The notes beneath the pieces were generated by a model, which was not told the DNA's origin, did not search any database, and worked only from the letters and a program-made list of their open reading frames with translations. Shown here piece after piece: positions 9,601 to 16,884 of a stretch of DNA of 64,000 nucleotides. The stretch is from Leifsonia shinshuensis (GTDB taxonomy: Bacteria > Actinomycetota > Actinomycetes > Actinomycetales > Microbacteriaceae), in contig NZ_JAVDVK010000001.1 of NCBI RefSeq assembly GCF_031456835.1, forward strand, positions 1,736,001-1,800,000, given 5' to 3'. A program made the position numbers and the translations under genes. Every line of letters starts with the position of its first letter. Position 1 is the first letter of the stretch.

Positions 9601-9838
9601 CCGTCGAGGACGCGTCCGGTCTCACCGTTCCCTCCGCGACGGGAGCCGGAGCTTCCGTCTGCGCCGCAACCCGGGCATCCTGAACCGCAGCAGCAGCGCG
9701 CACCTCCGCCAGCGTGAACGCGGCAGTACGCCGAGCCACCTCCATCGGTGACGCCTCGGCCGGCGTCACCGCACCGACCGCCGCCAGAGCACCGATCGTA
9801 GCGGCCGCGACCGTCGCGAACGACCATGACCGGCGCAT
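3671..9838 (-). CDS. Giant secreted RHS/YD-repeat protein with variable C-terminal tip
   Basis: A 2055-residue protein. ATG 9838 is chosen because it overlaps the upstream stop (TGATG) and is followed directly by a Sec signal peptide (MRRSWSF, hydrophobic core, AEA cleavage site near residue 29). Residues about 239-428 resemble an N-acetylmuramoyl-alanine amidase (Amidase_3) fold with the zinc histidines lost. From about 480 to 1840 there are dozens of YD repeats (GYDxxGNxT type), then the RHS core end (YDPSVGSWTSPDP, RYGYVFDNP, VDVLGF). The last 180 residues (bases 3674-4213) are unrelated to the repeats: Pro/Cys-rich, then a helix-rich end with one membrane-like segment (VVLIYG to AWALI). 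The tip region is less GC-rich than the core, as expected of exchangeable toxin tips. It shares an operon with the LAxTG protein upstream. Confidence 0.85.
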   Translation of the reverse strand: MRRSWSFATVAAATIGALAAVGAVTPAEASPMEVARRTAAFTLAEVRAAAAVQDARVAAQTEAPAPVAEGTVRPDASSTVTADEVGAAVTFSGNDVPSDLKVAVGEAPRDAAVSAQAEQPGGGEPVSDPVQITAKDSGGEQRTQFPAKRTHTRGGGKKGPLVSDVVPGIALSLKPDLDRVKAAGVDPKSLKIYTREKAGEPWSLLPSYYDEKSGLVKGESTHLSQFVVIGEKFVPPAGPVVVLDPDNDEGRVTTPAPPVSELGFNIRLAQLVRDALVQDCRANVVITREDPAVPDISRATRAGIAANANPVATVGLAFNALNGQAWGGSDPSLGGSQTYSRGGPADDQLSFSLTGNLPTYTGRPAKNMGNNGNFPGSDFDGVPGALTHLEALFMDNNYDRVMIDNNFSGVVNGVLTGVGKWLETQGFDCTDPVTGGWPTPPSAAELARWRALGLQNYLTYGGEPFSFSTGNLVEQEKLFTLPGLGGSSTDLTLFYNSQDGRLSRVGAGWSFGLGARAQRFSDGSVMVVRGDGASYVFTPDGYGGYRTDPTLHQTLSEQPGGRLLLTDVSGESWTFDAGDIEGIGELVTHTDANGNTTTLTYGAPDANTQQFVPLTSITVPGGQVIQVQSDALGRVTGFTRPGGDHWSLSYDAAGNLTTVTLPDGRTHVFTYDGAHQLLTGTDASGVQYLKNAYDAQGRIVKQWDAVGKLRTLDYSTPGQTTYTDTLGRTSVYFFDASYRITKVQHPDGTTATFGFDSQNNVTTSTDEDGHATKYAYDGSGNILSETSPTGAVTRYTYTPTGRVATKTDAGGQRGAARTWAYDYDSAGHLTAIHQPDGKTITNRYDGTGTLTATVQPSGATTTYQHDATGHITVATDPTGAATHYSYDTAGRITAVTDPNGHTTSYGWDSGDRLVSVTDPAGHTTSYAYEPNDHVSQVTDPVGATQKYTWDALFHLTQATNAVGGVTSYAYDSEDSLTGQTDPLGAKTAYSTDGQDRVSQITDPKGGVTKRTYDGVGNLTSATSAGGGKTTYAYDVGGNLTRRTDPTGAVTRYEYDAVGRLVLLTDPDGVVTRYSYDVMDRITRVTDGLGKHQDFGYDVDGNLVAVTKRDGSVTRYAYDAAGRRTSTTSPLGETTAVTYDGAGKVIAATDPLGRTTAMAYTPTGQLASVTDPAGHETVYTYDAAGRRTASTDPNGHTTSYTYDGDGNQTSTTDAMGATTSYGYDLAGQQTSVTSPNGDETRYTYDPRGLLNQVIQGYKKGAVSGPSVNVTTAYGYDADGNRTSLTDPNGHVTKFTVDGVGRTTGEVNPVGNTTRTTYSPAGRTTSTVTGTGATTAYRYDKRGDLVRQDAAGAIATFEYDAEQRLIAVTDPGGVTGFVYDKDGRATTQIDQQGGHLKTAYDKAGQTTGVILPTGQQLMYTYDQAGKVTSQTSPWGSLSYAWDAAGLLTKQTRSTGVSTGYQYDADDRVTAIAHTTPQPATPPASSATPTPAPYAAGEAAATKCSSVAGYIGARARSTADAPLCERTAPYLSGRTLPAPANPVPDGGSLTYQYGYDANGNVTSATRTISNAPNRLAASGRPAPVNGSAPKITTTTAAYSYDALNRLTGSITGGGEKNAYGYDPAGNRVSWSRSGAADGNFAQQASFSDANQVTRTATTGAGRGVPGGVATYGYDGAGNRTSQNVAGVSTGFAYNPAGQTTQVDRPGRTTSYGYDGLGRKTTTTDTTSLGTSTARTVFDGSAPVQTTTEAGTATTVRDALGNLVEHVNQSGDATWDLLDRLGSTIAGAQGGSITQLSTYDDWGTQQFETAGWSGPQNYTGEQTDPTQGLNHYFARTYDPSVGSWTSPDPWRGTATQPQSLHRYGYVFDNPVANVDVLGFKPFPKCQPLLQKCAGDPLPKFPGIGPANTCTSDPRPPCAPQYLAKTPSPSAPTHSTPVPTKPSPANPNSKNDITDSHGCKPGTEWYTNSYTNGQCVSTAYLKQQANNWATVASYLADSGALFGADFYDPATAENLAAFLHDFGWGAGPVVLIYGSYQFVKFAGIAIFVTAWALISGPSQG

Positions 9839-10512
9839 CAGGCGACGGTTCCGGTCCAGAGAGCCTTCGAGAACAGGTGCCGCTTCCGGGCGAGCACGCA
9901 TCCGGCTGCGATCAGGCCCAGAGCGGAGGCGGCGATCAGCCCGATCGCGATGCTCGTCCCCGTGCTGGCCAGACTGCTGCGCGGGATCACGCAGGCGGCG
10001 AGCTGGATCGCGTCGGAGACCCCATCTCCGTCGTAATCCTCATGTCCCGTCGCGCACGTCGCCGTACCGCAGATGACCACCGAGGCCCACTTGGGCACCC
10101 CGTTCGCGTTCGCATCCGCATTGCCCGTCTGGCAGGTCGCCGAGCCGCATACGATTTGCCGGGCGAAGTCAGGGATTGCATCCCTCACCGAGTCTTTCGT
10201 GGGAGAGGCACATGCCGATGTTTTGCAAGCGGCGACCTCGACCCAGTCGGGAATACCGTCCCTATCCCGATCCTCCCGGCCTGTCGCGCAGGTCGCGCTG
10301 CCACACACCACCCGCTCCACCACATCCGGGATGGAGTCATGGTCCGCATCACACGCCTGAACGTCATTGGTAGCGGTGCACGAGGACGACGGAGCCGTCG
10401 CAGAAGCAGGGGACGCCCCCAAGACGACGCCGAGTACGGCGACGGCTATACCCGCGGCAGAGACCGCGACGAGTTGGAGGAGACGAAGGAAGCTCTGGTG
10501 ACGATGACCCAC
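9838..10512 (-). CDS. LAxTG cell-wall-anchored protein with Asp/Cys repeats
   Basis: A 224-residue protein starting at GTG 10512, with signal peptide (core LVAVSAAGIAVAVLGVVLG, cleavage near ASPASA). The mature part is about five tandem units of roughly 27 residues. Each begins with a DxDxDGxPD-like loop (DADHDSIPD, DRDRDGIPD, DSVRDAIPD, NADANANGVP, DYDGDGVSD) and most contain a Cys pair (CGSATCATG). The Asp loops look like thrombospondin-type-3 calcium sites, some degenerate. The C-terminus has SLASTG, a hydrophobic helix and RKR, a sorting signal of the LAxTG (class E sortase) type. The stop overlaps the RHS start by one base, so the two proteins are probably made together, and this one may hold the RHS protein at the wall. 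No sortase gene lies in the window. Confidence 0.75.
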   Translation of the reverse strand: MGHRHQSFLRLLQLVAVSAAGIAVAVLGVVLGASPASATAPSSSCTATNDVQACDADHDSIPDVVERVVCGSATCATGREDRDRDGIPDWVEVAACKTSACASPTKDSVRDAIPDFARQIVCGSATCQTGNADANANGVPKWASVVICGTATCATGHEDYDGDGVSDAIQLAACVIPRSSLASTGTSIAIGLIAASALGLIAAGCVLARKRHLFSKALWTGTVA

Positions 10513-10613
10513 ACCTTCCCAGACGGACGGCCGGTACGACTATGACACCAAGCCGGTCGATCCATTCATGCGTCTAGAGATGGACCGGCCCAACGACCGC
10601 CGGTCGACCTCCG

Positions 10614-11510
10614 CTACTTGACGCTGCCGGCCGTGAGACCTCCGACCAGGCGCTTCTCGATGAGCATGAACAGGATGACGACGGGGATGACCGCGACCAC
10701 CGACACCGCGAAGACGTACTGCCAGGCGGCGTCGTACTGGCCCACGAACTTGGTGAGCGCCACGGAGAGCGGCTGGTTGGCATCCGTCGACAGGATCACC
10801 AGGCTCGCCGCGAACTCGTTCCACGACGCGACGAAGGTGTAGATGATCGCCGTCACGATGCCCGGCCAGACCAGCGGCAGCTGCACCCGGAACAGCACCG
10901 TCCACTTGCCCGCGCCGTCGAGCTGCGCGGCCTCGTCGACCTCCTTCGGCACGCCGGAGAAGAAGCTGTGCATGATCCAGATCGCGAACGCCAGGTTGAA
11001 GGCGGCGTTCACGAGGATCATCGCGAGCCAGGTGTCGTTGATCCCGAGAGCGACCATCTCCTTGAAGAGGCCGGTCGCGAGCACGGTCGGCTGCAGCATC
11101 TGCGTCACGATCACGAGGAACAGGAAGATCCCCCGTCCCGGGAACCGGAACCGCGCGGTGTAGTACGCCGCGGGCACGCAGACCACGAGCACCAGCGCCG
11201 TCGCGAACACCGCGATCACGATGGTCGAGATCAGGTTGTACGGCAGCGGCGTCTCCGGGGTCGACCACATCGTGAGGTAGTTCTCGGGATGCCACTGCTC
11301 GGGCAGGTAGGTCGGGGGGACGGCCAGGATGTTGTTCCGGCTCTTGAACGAGCCGACCAGCATGATCAGGTACGGCGCGATGAAGACGAGCGCGATGACG
11401 ATGCCCGCGATCACCTTGACGACGGTGCGCCCGGGCGACCCGGACCCGCCCGCACGGCGGCGGCGGGGCGTCGGGGCTCCGGCGAGCGCGACGGGGGCCG
11501 GTGCGGTCAC
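10614..11510 (-). CDS. Sugar ABC transporter permease (MalG type)
   Basis: A 298-residue inner-membrane subunit, GTG start at 11510 overlapping the upstream permease stop by 4 bp. Six hydrophobic segments are visible, and the EAA loop reads EVDEAAQLDGAGKWTVLFRV near residue 190, the docking site for the ATPase. It is the last gene of an importer operon with the MalF-type permease and the binding protein, divergent from the GalNAc catabolic operon, so amino-sugar or GalNAc-glycan uptake is the likely job. Its sequence is the intact relative of the remnant at 2494-2597. No ATPase gene accompanies it. Confidence 0.9.
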   Translation of the reverse strand: MTAPAPVALAGAPTPRRRRAGGSGSPGRTVVKVIAGIVIALVFIAPYLIMLVGSFKSRNNILAVPPTYLPEQWHPENYLTMWSTPETPLPYNLISTIVIAVFATALVLVVCVPAAYYTARFRFPGRGIFLFLVIVTQMLQPTVLATGLFKEMVALGINDTWLAMILVNAAFNLAFAIWIMHSFFSGVPKEVDEAAQLDGAGKWTVLFRVQLPLVWPGIVTAIIYTFVASWNEFAASLVILSTDANQPLSVALTKFVGQYDAAWQYVFAVSVVAVIPVVILFMLIEKRLVGGLTAGSVK

Positions 11511-12481
11511 GAGACCTCCTTCATCGGCTTGACGATCCACAGGTAGAGGCCCACCACGACCAGCACGATCAGGAAGTTGATCACGCTGAGGGCGCTGGAC
11601 AGGTCGATCCGCTGCTCGTTCTGCAGCAGCTTGAACACGTAGGTGGTGGTCGTGTCCGCCTTGTAGCCGGGGATGGACCCGGTCATGAGCTTCAGGATGG
11701 GCAGCGAGTTGAAGACGTTGATGATGTTGATCAGTGTCGCGAGCGCGATGGCGTTCCGCAGGTTGGGCAGCGTGACGCTGAAGTAGGAGCGCAGGGCGCT
11801 CGCGCCGTCCACCTTCGCGGCCTCGAGCATGTCGCCCGGGATGCCGGCGAGCCCCGCCAGGATCGTGTACGTCGTGAACGGCAGCGAGACGAACACCGCG
11901 ATGCCGATCGACGAGATGAAGGCGGGCAGCGGCTCCTTGGTGAACCCGAAGGGCTCCGCGATCAGGTGGATGTCGACGAGGAACTTGTTGATGATCCCGT
12001 AGAAGGGGTCGAGGCCGTAGACGAACACGGTGGTGGTCATCACGACGCTCGCCGCCCACGGGACGATGATCGCCATCCGCACCCACCGGCGGCCGGGGAA
12101 GTTCTTGTCGAGGAACTGGGCGAGGGCCAGCGAGATCGCCACGGTGATGACGACGACCGAGACCACCCAGACCAGGGAGTTGATCAGGATGCCGGGGAGC
12201 TCCGGCCGCGAGAGCACCGTGATGTAGTTCTGCAGGCCGACCGATCCGTGGTCCACGCCGGCGATCGAGATCTTCCGGGTGGAGTTGTAGACCATGTAGC
12301 CGGCCGGGAACAGCACGACGCCGAAGATCAGGATGAGGGCGGGCAGCGTCCACGGCACGGCGCGCCACAGGTCGGCTGCGCCTCCGGGACTCTTCGGTGC
12401 CTTGGGGGTCTTGGGGGACGCCCCGCGGCGGGGACGGCCGGTGGCCGCCCCCGCGCGGGTCGCTTCAGCAGTGCGGGTCAT
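11507..12481 (-). CDS. Sugar ABC transporter permease (MalF type)
   Basis: A 324-residue permease with a charged Pro/Lys-rich N-terminal tail, a first helix at about residues 40-65, an extracytoplasmic loop (STRKISIAGVDHGSVGLQNY) and five further helices. The EAA loop reads MLEAAKVDGASALRSYFSV. It starts 6 bp after the binding-protein stop and overlaps the MalG-type gene by 4 bp, so the three genes form one unit. The substrate is inferred from the divergent GalNAc operon. Confidence 0.9.
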   Translation of the reverse strand: MTRTAEATRAGAATGRPRRGASPKTPKAPKSPGGAADLWRAVPWTLPALILIFGVVLFPAGYMVYNSTRKISIAGVDHGSVGLQNYITVLSRPELPGILINSLVWVVSVVVITVAISLALAQFLDKNFPGRRWVRMAIIVPWAASVVMTTTVFVYGLDPFYGIINKFLVDIHLIAEPFGFTKEPLPAFISSIGIAVFVSLPFTTYTILAGLAGIPGDMLEAAKVDGASALRSYFSVTLPNLRNAIALATLINIINVFNSLPILKLMTGSIPGYKADTTTTYVFKLLQNEQRIDLSSALSVINFLIVLVVVGLYLWIVKPMKEVS

Positions 12482-12487
12482 CCGGGT

Positions 12488-13729
12488 CTACTGGCCGTCG
12501 GCCTTCGCCTGGATGGACTTCAGCAGGTCCTCGGGCTTGGCGCCCTGACCCAGCTGGCCGATCTGGCTCTGGATCGCGCCCTGCGCGGCCGACCAGTTCG
12601 GGTTGGTGGACGGGTAGAACTTCGCGTTCGGCAGCAGGTCGAGGAACGGCTTGATGGTCTCGTCCGAGCCCATCACGTCCGCGCCGGACTTGGTGGTGGG
12701 CAGGAAGCCCTCCGCCTTGACCCACTTCGTGTAGACGTCCTTCGAGTAGAAGTAGTCGAGGAACTTCTTGATCGACTCCGTCTTGTCCGTCTTGTTCTTG
12801 AACGCCATCAGGTGGTCCGCGACGCCCAGCGTGAACGGCGAGCCGTCCTTGGTGGGGATCGGCGCGATGCCGTACTGCAGCGACGGGTTCTTGTCCTTGA
12901 GCTGGCCGACTGTCGGCGGGAGGCCGACCTGCATGCCGAGCTGGCCCTGGATGAAGACGTTGAGCAGCGGCGTCCGGTTGGTCGAGCCGGGGTTCGGCTC
13001 GGTGTAGCCCTGGTCGATGATCTTCTGCATCTCCGTCGCGCCCTCGACGTTCTCGGGGCTGTCGATGGTCAGCTTCTTCGCGTCGCCGTAGCCGCCGCCC
13101 GCTCCGTAGAACCAGATCGCGGTCTCGGCCTGCGCCTCCTCGCTGCCGAGCGGCATGCCGTAGGCGGTGACGCCGGCGGCCTTCAGCTTGGCCGCGTCCT
13201 CTTCGAACTCGGCCCACGTCTTCGGCGGAGCCGAGATGCCGGCCTTGGCGAAGTCGTCCTTGTTGTAGAACAGCGCACGGGCCGACGCGATGAACGGGAG
13301 GCCGTACTGCGTGCCGTCGATGCTGGCGTTCTTCTTGAAGGCGTCCTGGAAGTCGTTCAGCGTGGACGCCGAGACGATGTCCTTCGCCGGGTAGAGCAGG
13401 TCGTCGGAGGCGAAGCCGGCGAACGCGTCGATGTTCAGGATGTCGGGCTGCTTCTGGGCCTGGATGCGCGTCTTGATGACGTTGTTGATGTCGGTCCAGG
13501 ACTCGACGTCGAGGTTGACCTTGATGTCGCTGTTCTTGGCCTCGAAGTCCTTGATGATCTGCTGCCACTCGGCCTTGGTGTTGTCCGAGTAGCTCGCCAC
13601 CATCAGGTCGAGCGATTGCGCGCCGCCGGACGAGCCTCCGGACCCGCCGCTGAAGCCGCACGAGGCGAGCGTCATGGTGGCGACCGCCGCGGTTGCGACC
13701 GCCGCTCCCCACCGCAGTGACTTCTTCAT
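12488..13729 (-). CDS. Sugar ABC transporter substrate-binding lipoprotein
   Basis: A 413-residue protein. ATG 13729 is chosen because GAGGAAG precedes it and it starts the lipoprotein signal MKKSLRW with lipobox LASC (Cys24). After a Gly/Ser linker comes a family 1 (MalE-like) binding fold: LMVASYSDNTKAEWQQII, PDILNIDAF, and AFKKNASIDGTQYGLPF. It binds the sugar outside the membrane and delivers it to the two permeases downstream. It faces the GalNAc catabolic operon across a 321-bp regulatory gap. Confidence 0.9.
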   Translation of the reverse strand: MKKSLRWGAAVATAAVATMTLASCGFSGGSGGSSGGAQSLDLMVASYSDNTKAEWQQIIKDFEAKNSDIKVNLDVESWTDINNVIKTRIQAQKQPDILNIDAFAGFASDDLLYPAKDIVSASTLNDFQDAFKKNASIDGTQYGLPFIASARALFYNKDDFAKAGISAPPKTWAEFEEDAAKLKAAGVTAYGMPLGSEEAQAETAIWFYGAGGGYGDAKKLTIDSPENVEGATEMQKIIDQGYTEPNPGSTNRTPLLNVFIQGQLGMQVGLPPTVGQLKDKNPSLQYGIAPIPTKDGSPFTLGVADHLMAFKNKTDKTESIKKFLDYFYSKDVYTKWVKAEGFLPTTKSGADVMGSDETIKPFLDLLPNAKFYPSTNPNWSAAQGAIQSQIGQLGQGAKPEDLLKSIQAKADGQ

Positions 13730-14050
13730 TGCTTCCTCACTTCTCGAAGGGAAAAACACGAACCGTCACTGCTGTTGGTGCCTGCGCGACGGTGCGTAGC
13801 TGTTTGATGCTTAGTGATTTGTTTCTGCTCGAAACAAGCACTTGCACTCAATGGATGATCGAAATCATGTCGTGTCGCCACGCTCCCGTCAAGAAGCAGA
13901 CCGCAGATCGTTACACGGCGTTTACACCGAGACCCATATCCCTGTACATAGGCGGCGGAAACGATTGAACATGATCACTGGACACAACGTTCGATCATCA
14001 GCGATCATTGTGACCAGCACATCGAGCAGACGAATCGACAGGAGCGATCA
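13730..14050. promoter_or_regulatory. Divergent regulatory region, importer / GalNAc operon
   Basis: A 321-bp gap without a gene between two divergent operons and noticeably AT-richer than the coding DNA. It contains a perfect inverted repeat TTGTTTC-N5-GAAACAA (13819-13837), a second one ATGAT-CGAA-ATCAT (13855-13868), and GATCA/GATCAT motifs at 13973, 13993 and 14003, the last two 10 bp apart, one helical turn. These are plausible operators for the DeoR regulator encoded in the operon at 17757. Promoter elements could not be fixed with confidence. Confidence 0.55.
13819..13837. promoter_or_regulatory. Candidate operator, 7-bp perfect inverted repeat
   Basis: TTGTTTC and GAAACAA separated by 5 nt, in the gap between the importer and the GalNAc operon, about 90 bp before the binding-protein start. 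Dyad symmetry and position suggest a repressor site. The binding factor (DeoR protein or other) is not shown by the sequence. Confidence 0.45.
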
Positions 14051-14962
14051 GTGACGCACGCATCCACCGCAGGAGCCCACATGGAGGCCGAGCTGCGCTC
14101 GCAGCCCGAGACCTGGGCCACCGCGGCCGGGCTCCGCGAGGAGCAGTCGCTGCTCCCCGCATCGGGTGAGCGCATCGCCGTGGTCGGCTGCGGCACCTCG
14201 TGGTTCATGGCGCAGGCGTACGCGGCGCTGCGCGAGCGCGCCGGGCACGGCGTGACGGACGCGTTCGCGGCCTCCGAGGCGCCGGTGCTCGACCGCGGCT
14301 ACGACGCGATCGTGGCGATCACCCGCTCGGGCACGACGACCGAGGTGCTCGAACTGCTCGACGCGCTCCGCAGCTCCGGCAGCAGCGCGCGCACGGTCGG
14401 CATCGTCGGCGATCCCGAGACTCCGCTGGTCGACCTCGTCGACACCGCGATCCGGCTGCCCTTCGCCGACGAGCAGTCGGTCGTGCAGACCCGGTTCGCG
14501 ACCACCGCCCTCGCGCTCGTCCGCGCATCCCTCGGCGAAGACCTCTCCCCCGCCATCGACCAGGCCGCCGCCGCCATCGAGGAGGAGCTGGACGACGAGC
14601 TGATCGCGGCCGAGCAGTACTCGTTCCTCGGCGCCGGATGGACGATCGGACTGGCGCACGAGGCCGCGCTCAAGATGCGCGAGGCCTCGCAGTCGTGGAC
14701 CGAGTCCTACCCCGCCAAGGAGTACCGTCACGGCCCCATCGCGATCGCCGCCCCCGGCCGCGTCACGTGGATGCTGGGCGAGGCGCCGACCGGGCTCGCC
14801 GACGACCTGCGGGTCACCGGCGCCCGCTTCGAGGACCGTCCGATCGACGGGATGGCCGACCTGGTGCGCGCGCAGCGGGTGGCGCTGGCCCGTGCCCGTC
14901 GCGCCGGCCTCGATCCCGACAGCCCCCGCAACCTCACGCGATCGGTCATCCTGCCCTCGTGA
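14051..14962 (+). CDS. SIS-domain sugar-phosphate isomerase/deaminase (AgaS-like)
   Basis: A 303-residue cytoplasmic enzyme starting at GTG 14051 after CAGGAGCGATCA. Two SIS folds are visible: the first with VVGCGTSWFMAQAY and ITRSGTTTEVLELL, the second with FLGAGWTIGLAHEAALKM and YPAKEYRHGPIAI, the phosphosugar-binding signature shared with GlmS isomerase domains and AgaS. There is no glutaminase domain. With tagatose-6-phosphate kinase and tagatose-bisphosphate aldolase genes following, deamination/isomerisation of galactosamine-6-P to tagatose-6-P is the best assignment. A GlcN-6-P deaminase role is the alternative. It is the first gene of a tightly packed operon. Confidence 0.8.
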   Translation: MTHASTAGAHMEAELRSQPETWATAAGLREEQSLLPASGERIAVVGCGTSWFMAQAYAALRERAGHGVTDAFAASEAPVLDRGYDAIVAITRSGTTTEVLELLDALRSSGSSARTVGIVGDPETPLVDLVDTAIRLPFADEQSVVQTRFATTALALVRASLGEDLSPAIDQAAAAIEEELDDELIAAEQYSFLGAGWTIGLAHEAALKMREASQSWTESYPAKEYRHGPIAIAAPGRVTWMLGEAPTGLADDLRVTGARFEDRPIDGMADLVRAQRVALARARRAGLDPDSPRNLTRSVILPS

Positions 14963-15945
14963 CCGCCGACGCCCTCGCCTCGCAGGCACCGACCGCCGCC
15001 CCGCTCGGGAGCGGCGCGCCGGTGCTGGCGTTCGACGTCGGCGGGACCGACACCAAGGCGGCGCTCGTGGATGCGGACGGCCGGCTGGTGCGCGTGCTAC
15101 GCATCCCGACCCCGCATGCCGGCGAGGCCACCGGTGACGCCGTCGTCGACGCGATCGCCGGTCTCGCCGCACGCTTCACCGCCGAGCATCCGGACGTCGT
15201 CCCGCAGGCCGCGGGTCTCCTCGTCCCGGGTCACGTGGACGACGCCGCGGGCGTCGGGGTGTTCGCCGAGAACCTGGGCTGGCACGACTTCCCGTTCCGC
15301 GACCGCGCCGAGCAGGCGCTCGGCCTGCCGGTCTCGTTCAGCCACGACGTTCGCGGCGCCGGGGAGGCGGAGCACCGGCTGGGTGCCGCGGCGCCCTACC
15401 GCGACGTCGTCGTGATGGCGATCGGCACCGGCATCGCCGGGGCCGTCTTCGTCGACGGCCGCCTGTACACCGGTGGCGGCATGGCCGGCGAGATGGGCCA
15501 CTCGCGGGTCGCCGACGGACCGGTCTGCGCCTGCGGCGGCATCGGCTGTCTTGAAGCGGTCGCGTCGGCGGCGTCGATCGCGCGGCGGTACAACGCGGCG
15601 GCCGGGGCGGACGTGCCCGGGGCGCGCGAGGTCCTGGAGCGCGCGCAGCACGAGGATGCGGTGGCCCAGCGGGTCTGGGAGTCCGCCCTCGACGCCCTGG
15701 CCCTGGACCTGTCCCACACCGTCGCCCTGCTCGCGCCGGAGGCGATCGTGATCGGCGGCGGGCTGGCGCAGGCCGGCCCCGCGCTGTTCGAGCCTCTCGC
15801 CGCGAAGCTCGACGGCATCCTGACCTTCCATCGCCGGCCGGTGCTGCTGCCGGCGAGCATCGGCGAGAACGCGGGCGTGATCGGCGCGGCCCTGCGGGCG
15901 CGCGACCTGCTCGTGACGGCGCCGGCTCCGGAGCCGGCCTCGTGA
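14959..15945 (+). CDS. ROK family amino-sugar kinase (probable GalNAc kinase)
   Basis: A 328-residue enzyme starting at GTG 14959 and overlapping the previous stop by 4 bp. It shows the ATP-binding FDVGGTDTKAALVD near residue 25 and the ROK zinc motif CACGGIGCLEA near residue 190, with no N-terminal DNA-binding domain, so it is a kinase and not a regulator. Placed between an AgaS-like enzyme and the tagatose pathway, and with a NagA-type deacetylase in the operon, phosphorylation of imported GalNAc at C6 is the likely reaction. Glucose or GlcNAc kinase activity cannot be excluded. Confidence 0.8.
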   Translation: MTADALASQAPTAAPLGSGAPVLAFDVGGTDTKAALVDADGRLVRVLRIPTPHAGEATGDAVVDAIAGLAARFTAEHPDVVPQAAGLLVPGHVDDAAGVGVFAENLGWHDFPFRDRAEQALGLPVSFSHDVRGAGEAEHRLGAAAPYRDVVVMAIGTGIAGAVFVDGRLYTGGGMAGEMGHSRVADGPVCACGGIGCLEAVASAASIARRYNAAAGADVPGAREVLERAQHEDAVAQRVWESALDALALDLSHTVALLAPEAIVIGGGLAQAGPALFEPLAAKLDGILTFHRRPVLLPASIGENAGVIGAALRARDLLVTAPAPEPAS

Positions 15946-16853
15946 TCCTGACCGTCACGCCGAATCCGGCGCTCGACCTCACCTACCGACTGACCGCGCT
16001 GGTGCCGGGCGAGACCCACCGCGCTGCTCCGCCCGCCGTGCGCGCGGGCGGCAAGGGCCTCAACGTGGCGCGCGTGATCGCGCAGACCGGGGGCGCCGCC
16101 TTCGCGCTGACGACCGCCGGGGGTGCGCCGGGCGTGCGCCTCGCCGACGAGCTGGAGGCGTCACAGCTGCCGTCCGAGCTGCTGCCCGTCGCGTCTCCGA
16201 CCCGGACGAGCATCGCGCTGGTGGACGAGTCCGCGGGAGAGACGACGGTCGTCAACGAGACCGGTGATCCGCTCACCGACGCCGAGTGGACCGCGCTGCG
16301 GGATGCGACCCGGCGGCTGGCCGTGCCCGCCACCGCGATCGTCGGGTCCGGCAGCCTGCCGCCGGACGCGCCCGACGATATCTACGCCGACCTGGTCGCC
16401 GTCGCCGCGGACCGCGGGGTGCCGAGCGTCATCGACGCGATCGGGCGCGCGCTCATCCTGGCCGCGGCGGCCGGCGCCGATGTCGTGAAACCGAACCGGC
16501 GCGAACTGGCCGAGACCACCGGCGACGACGACCCGGTGACCGGTGCGCGCATCCTTCTCGACGCGGGCGCCGGGCTCGTGCTCGTCTCCCTCGGCGCCGA
16601 CGGGATGCTCGCCGTGCCCCGCGCGGGAGAACCCCTGCACGCGCGCCTCCCCCAGCCGCTCACCGGCAATGCGACCGGGGCCGGAGATGCGGCCGTCGCA
16701 GCGGTGGCGACCCTGCTCGCCTCCGGGACCGACGACCCCGAGCGGCTGCTGCGCCGGGCGACCGCCTGGTCGGCCGCCGCCGTGCTCGCCCCGCTCGCTG
16801 GAGAGCTGCATCCCTCCTACCCGGAGTTCGAGGCGCGCCTCGTGACCACCTGA
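15942..16853 (+). CDS. PfkB-family kinase, probable tagatose-6-phosphate kinase
   Basis: A 303-residue ribokinase-fold enzyme of the LacC/FruK branch: N-terminal MILTVTPNPALDLTY, the substrate-binding GGKGLNVARV near residue 33 and the anion-hole/catalytic GNATGAGDAAVAAV near residue 245. GTG start with a 4-bp overlap to the ROK kinase gene. LacC and 1-phosphofructokinase look alike by sequence. The aldolase directly downstream and the AgaS-like enzyme upstream favour tagatose-6-P to tagatose-1,6-bisphosphate. Confidence 0.8.
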   Translation: MILTVTPNPALDLTYRLTALVPGETHRAAPPAVRAGGKGLNVARVIAQTGGAAFALTTAGGAPGVRLADELEASQLPSELLPVASPTRTSIALVDESAGETTVVNETGDPLTDAEWTALRDATRRLAVPATAIVGSGSLPPDAPDDIYADLVAVAADRGVPSVIDAIGRALILAAAAGADVVKPNRRELAETTGDDDPVTGARILLDAGAGLVLVSLGADGMLAVPRAGEPLHARLPQPLTGNATGAGDAAVAAVATLLASGTDDPERLLRRATAWSAAAVLAPLAGELHPSYPEFEARLVTT

Positions 16854-16884
16854 CCGCCTCCCCGTCCACCGTCCTGGAGCCGCC

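Noticed and set aside
11501..13720. Long plus-strand ORF opposite the importer genes
   Set aside because: Shadow of the minus-strand permease and binding-protein genes; no recognisable domain.
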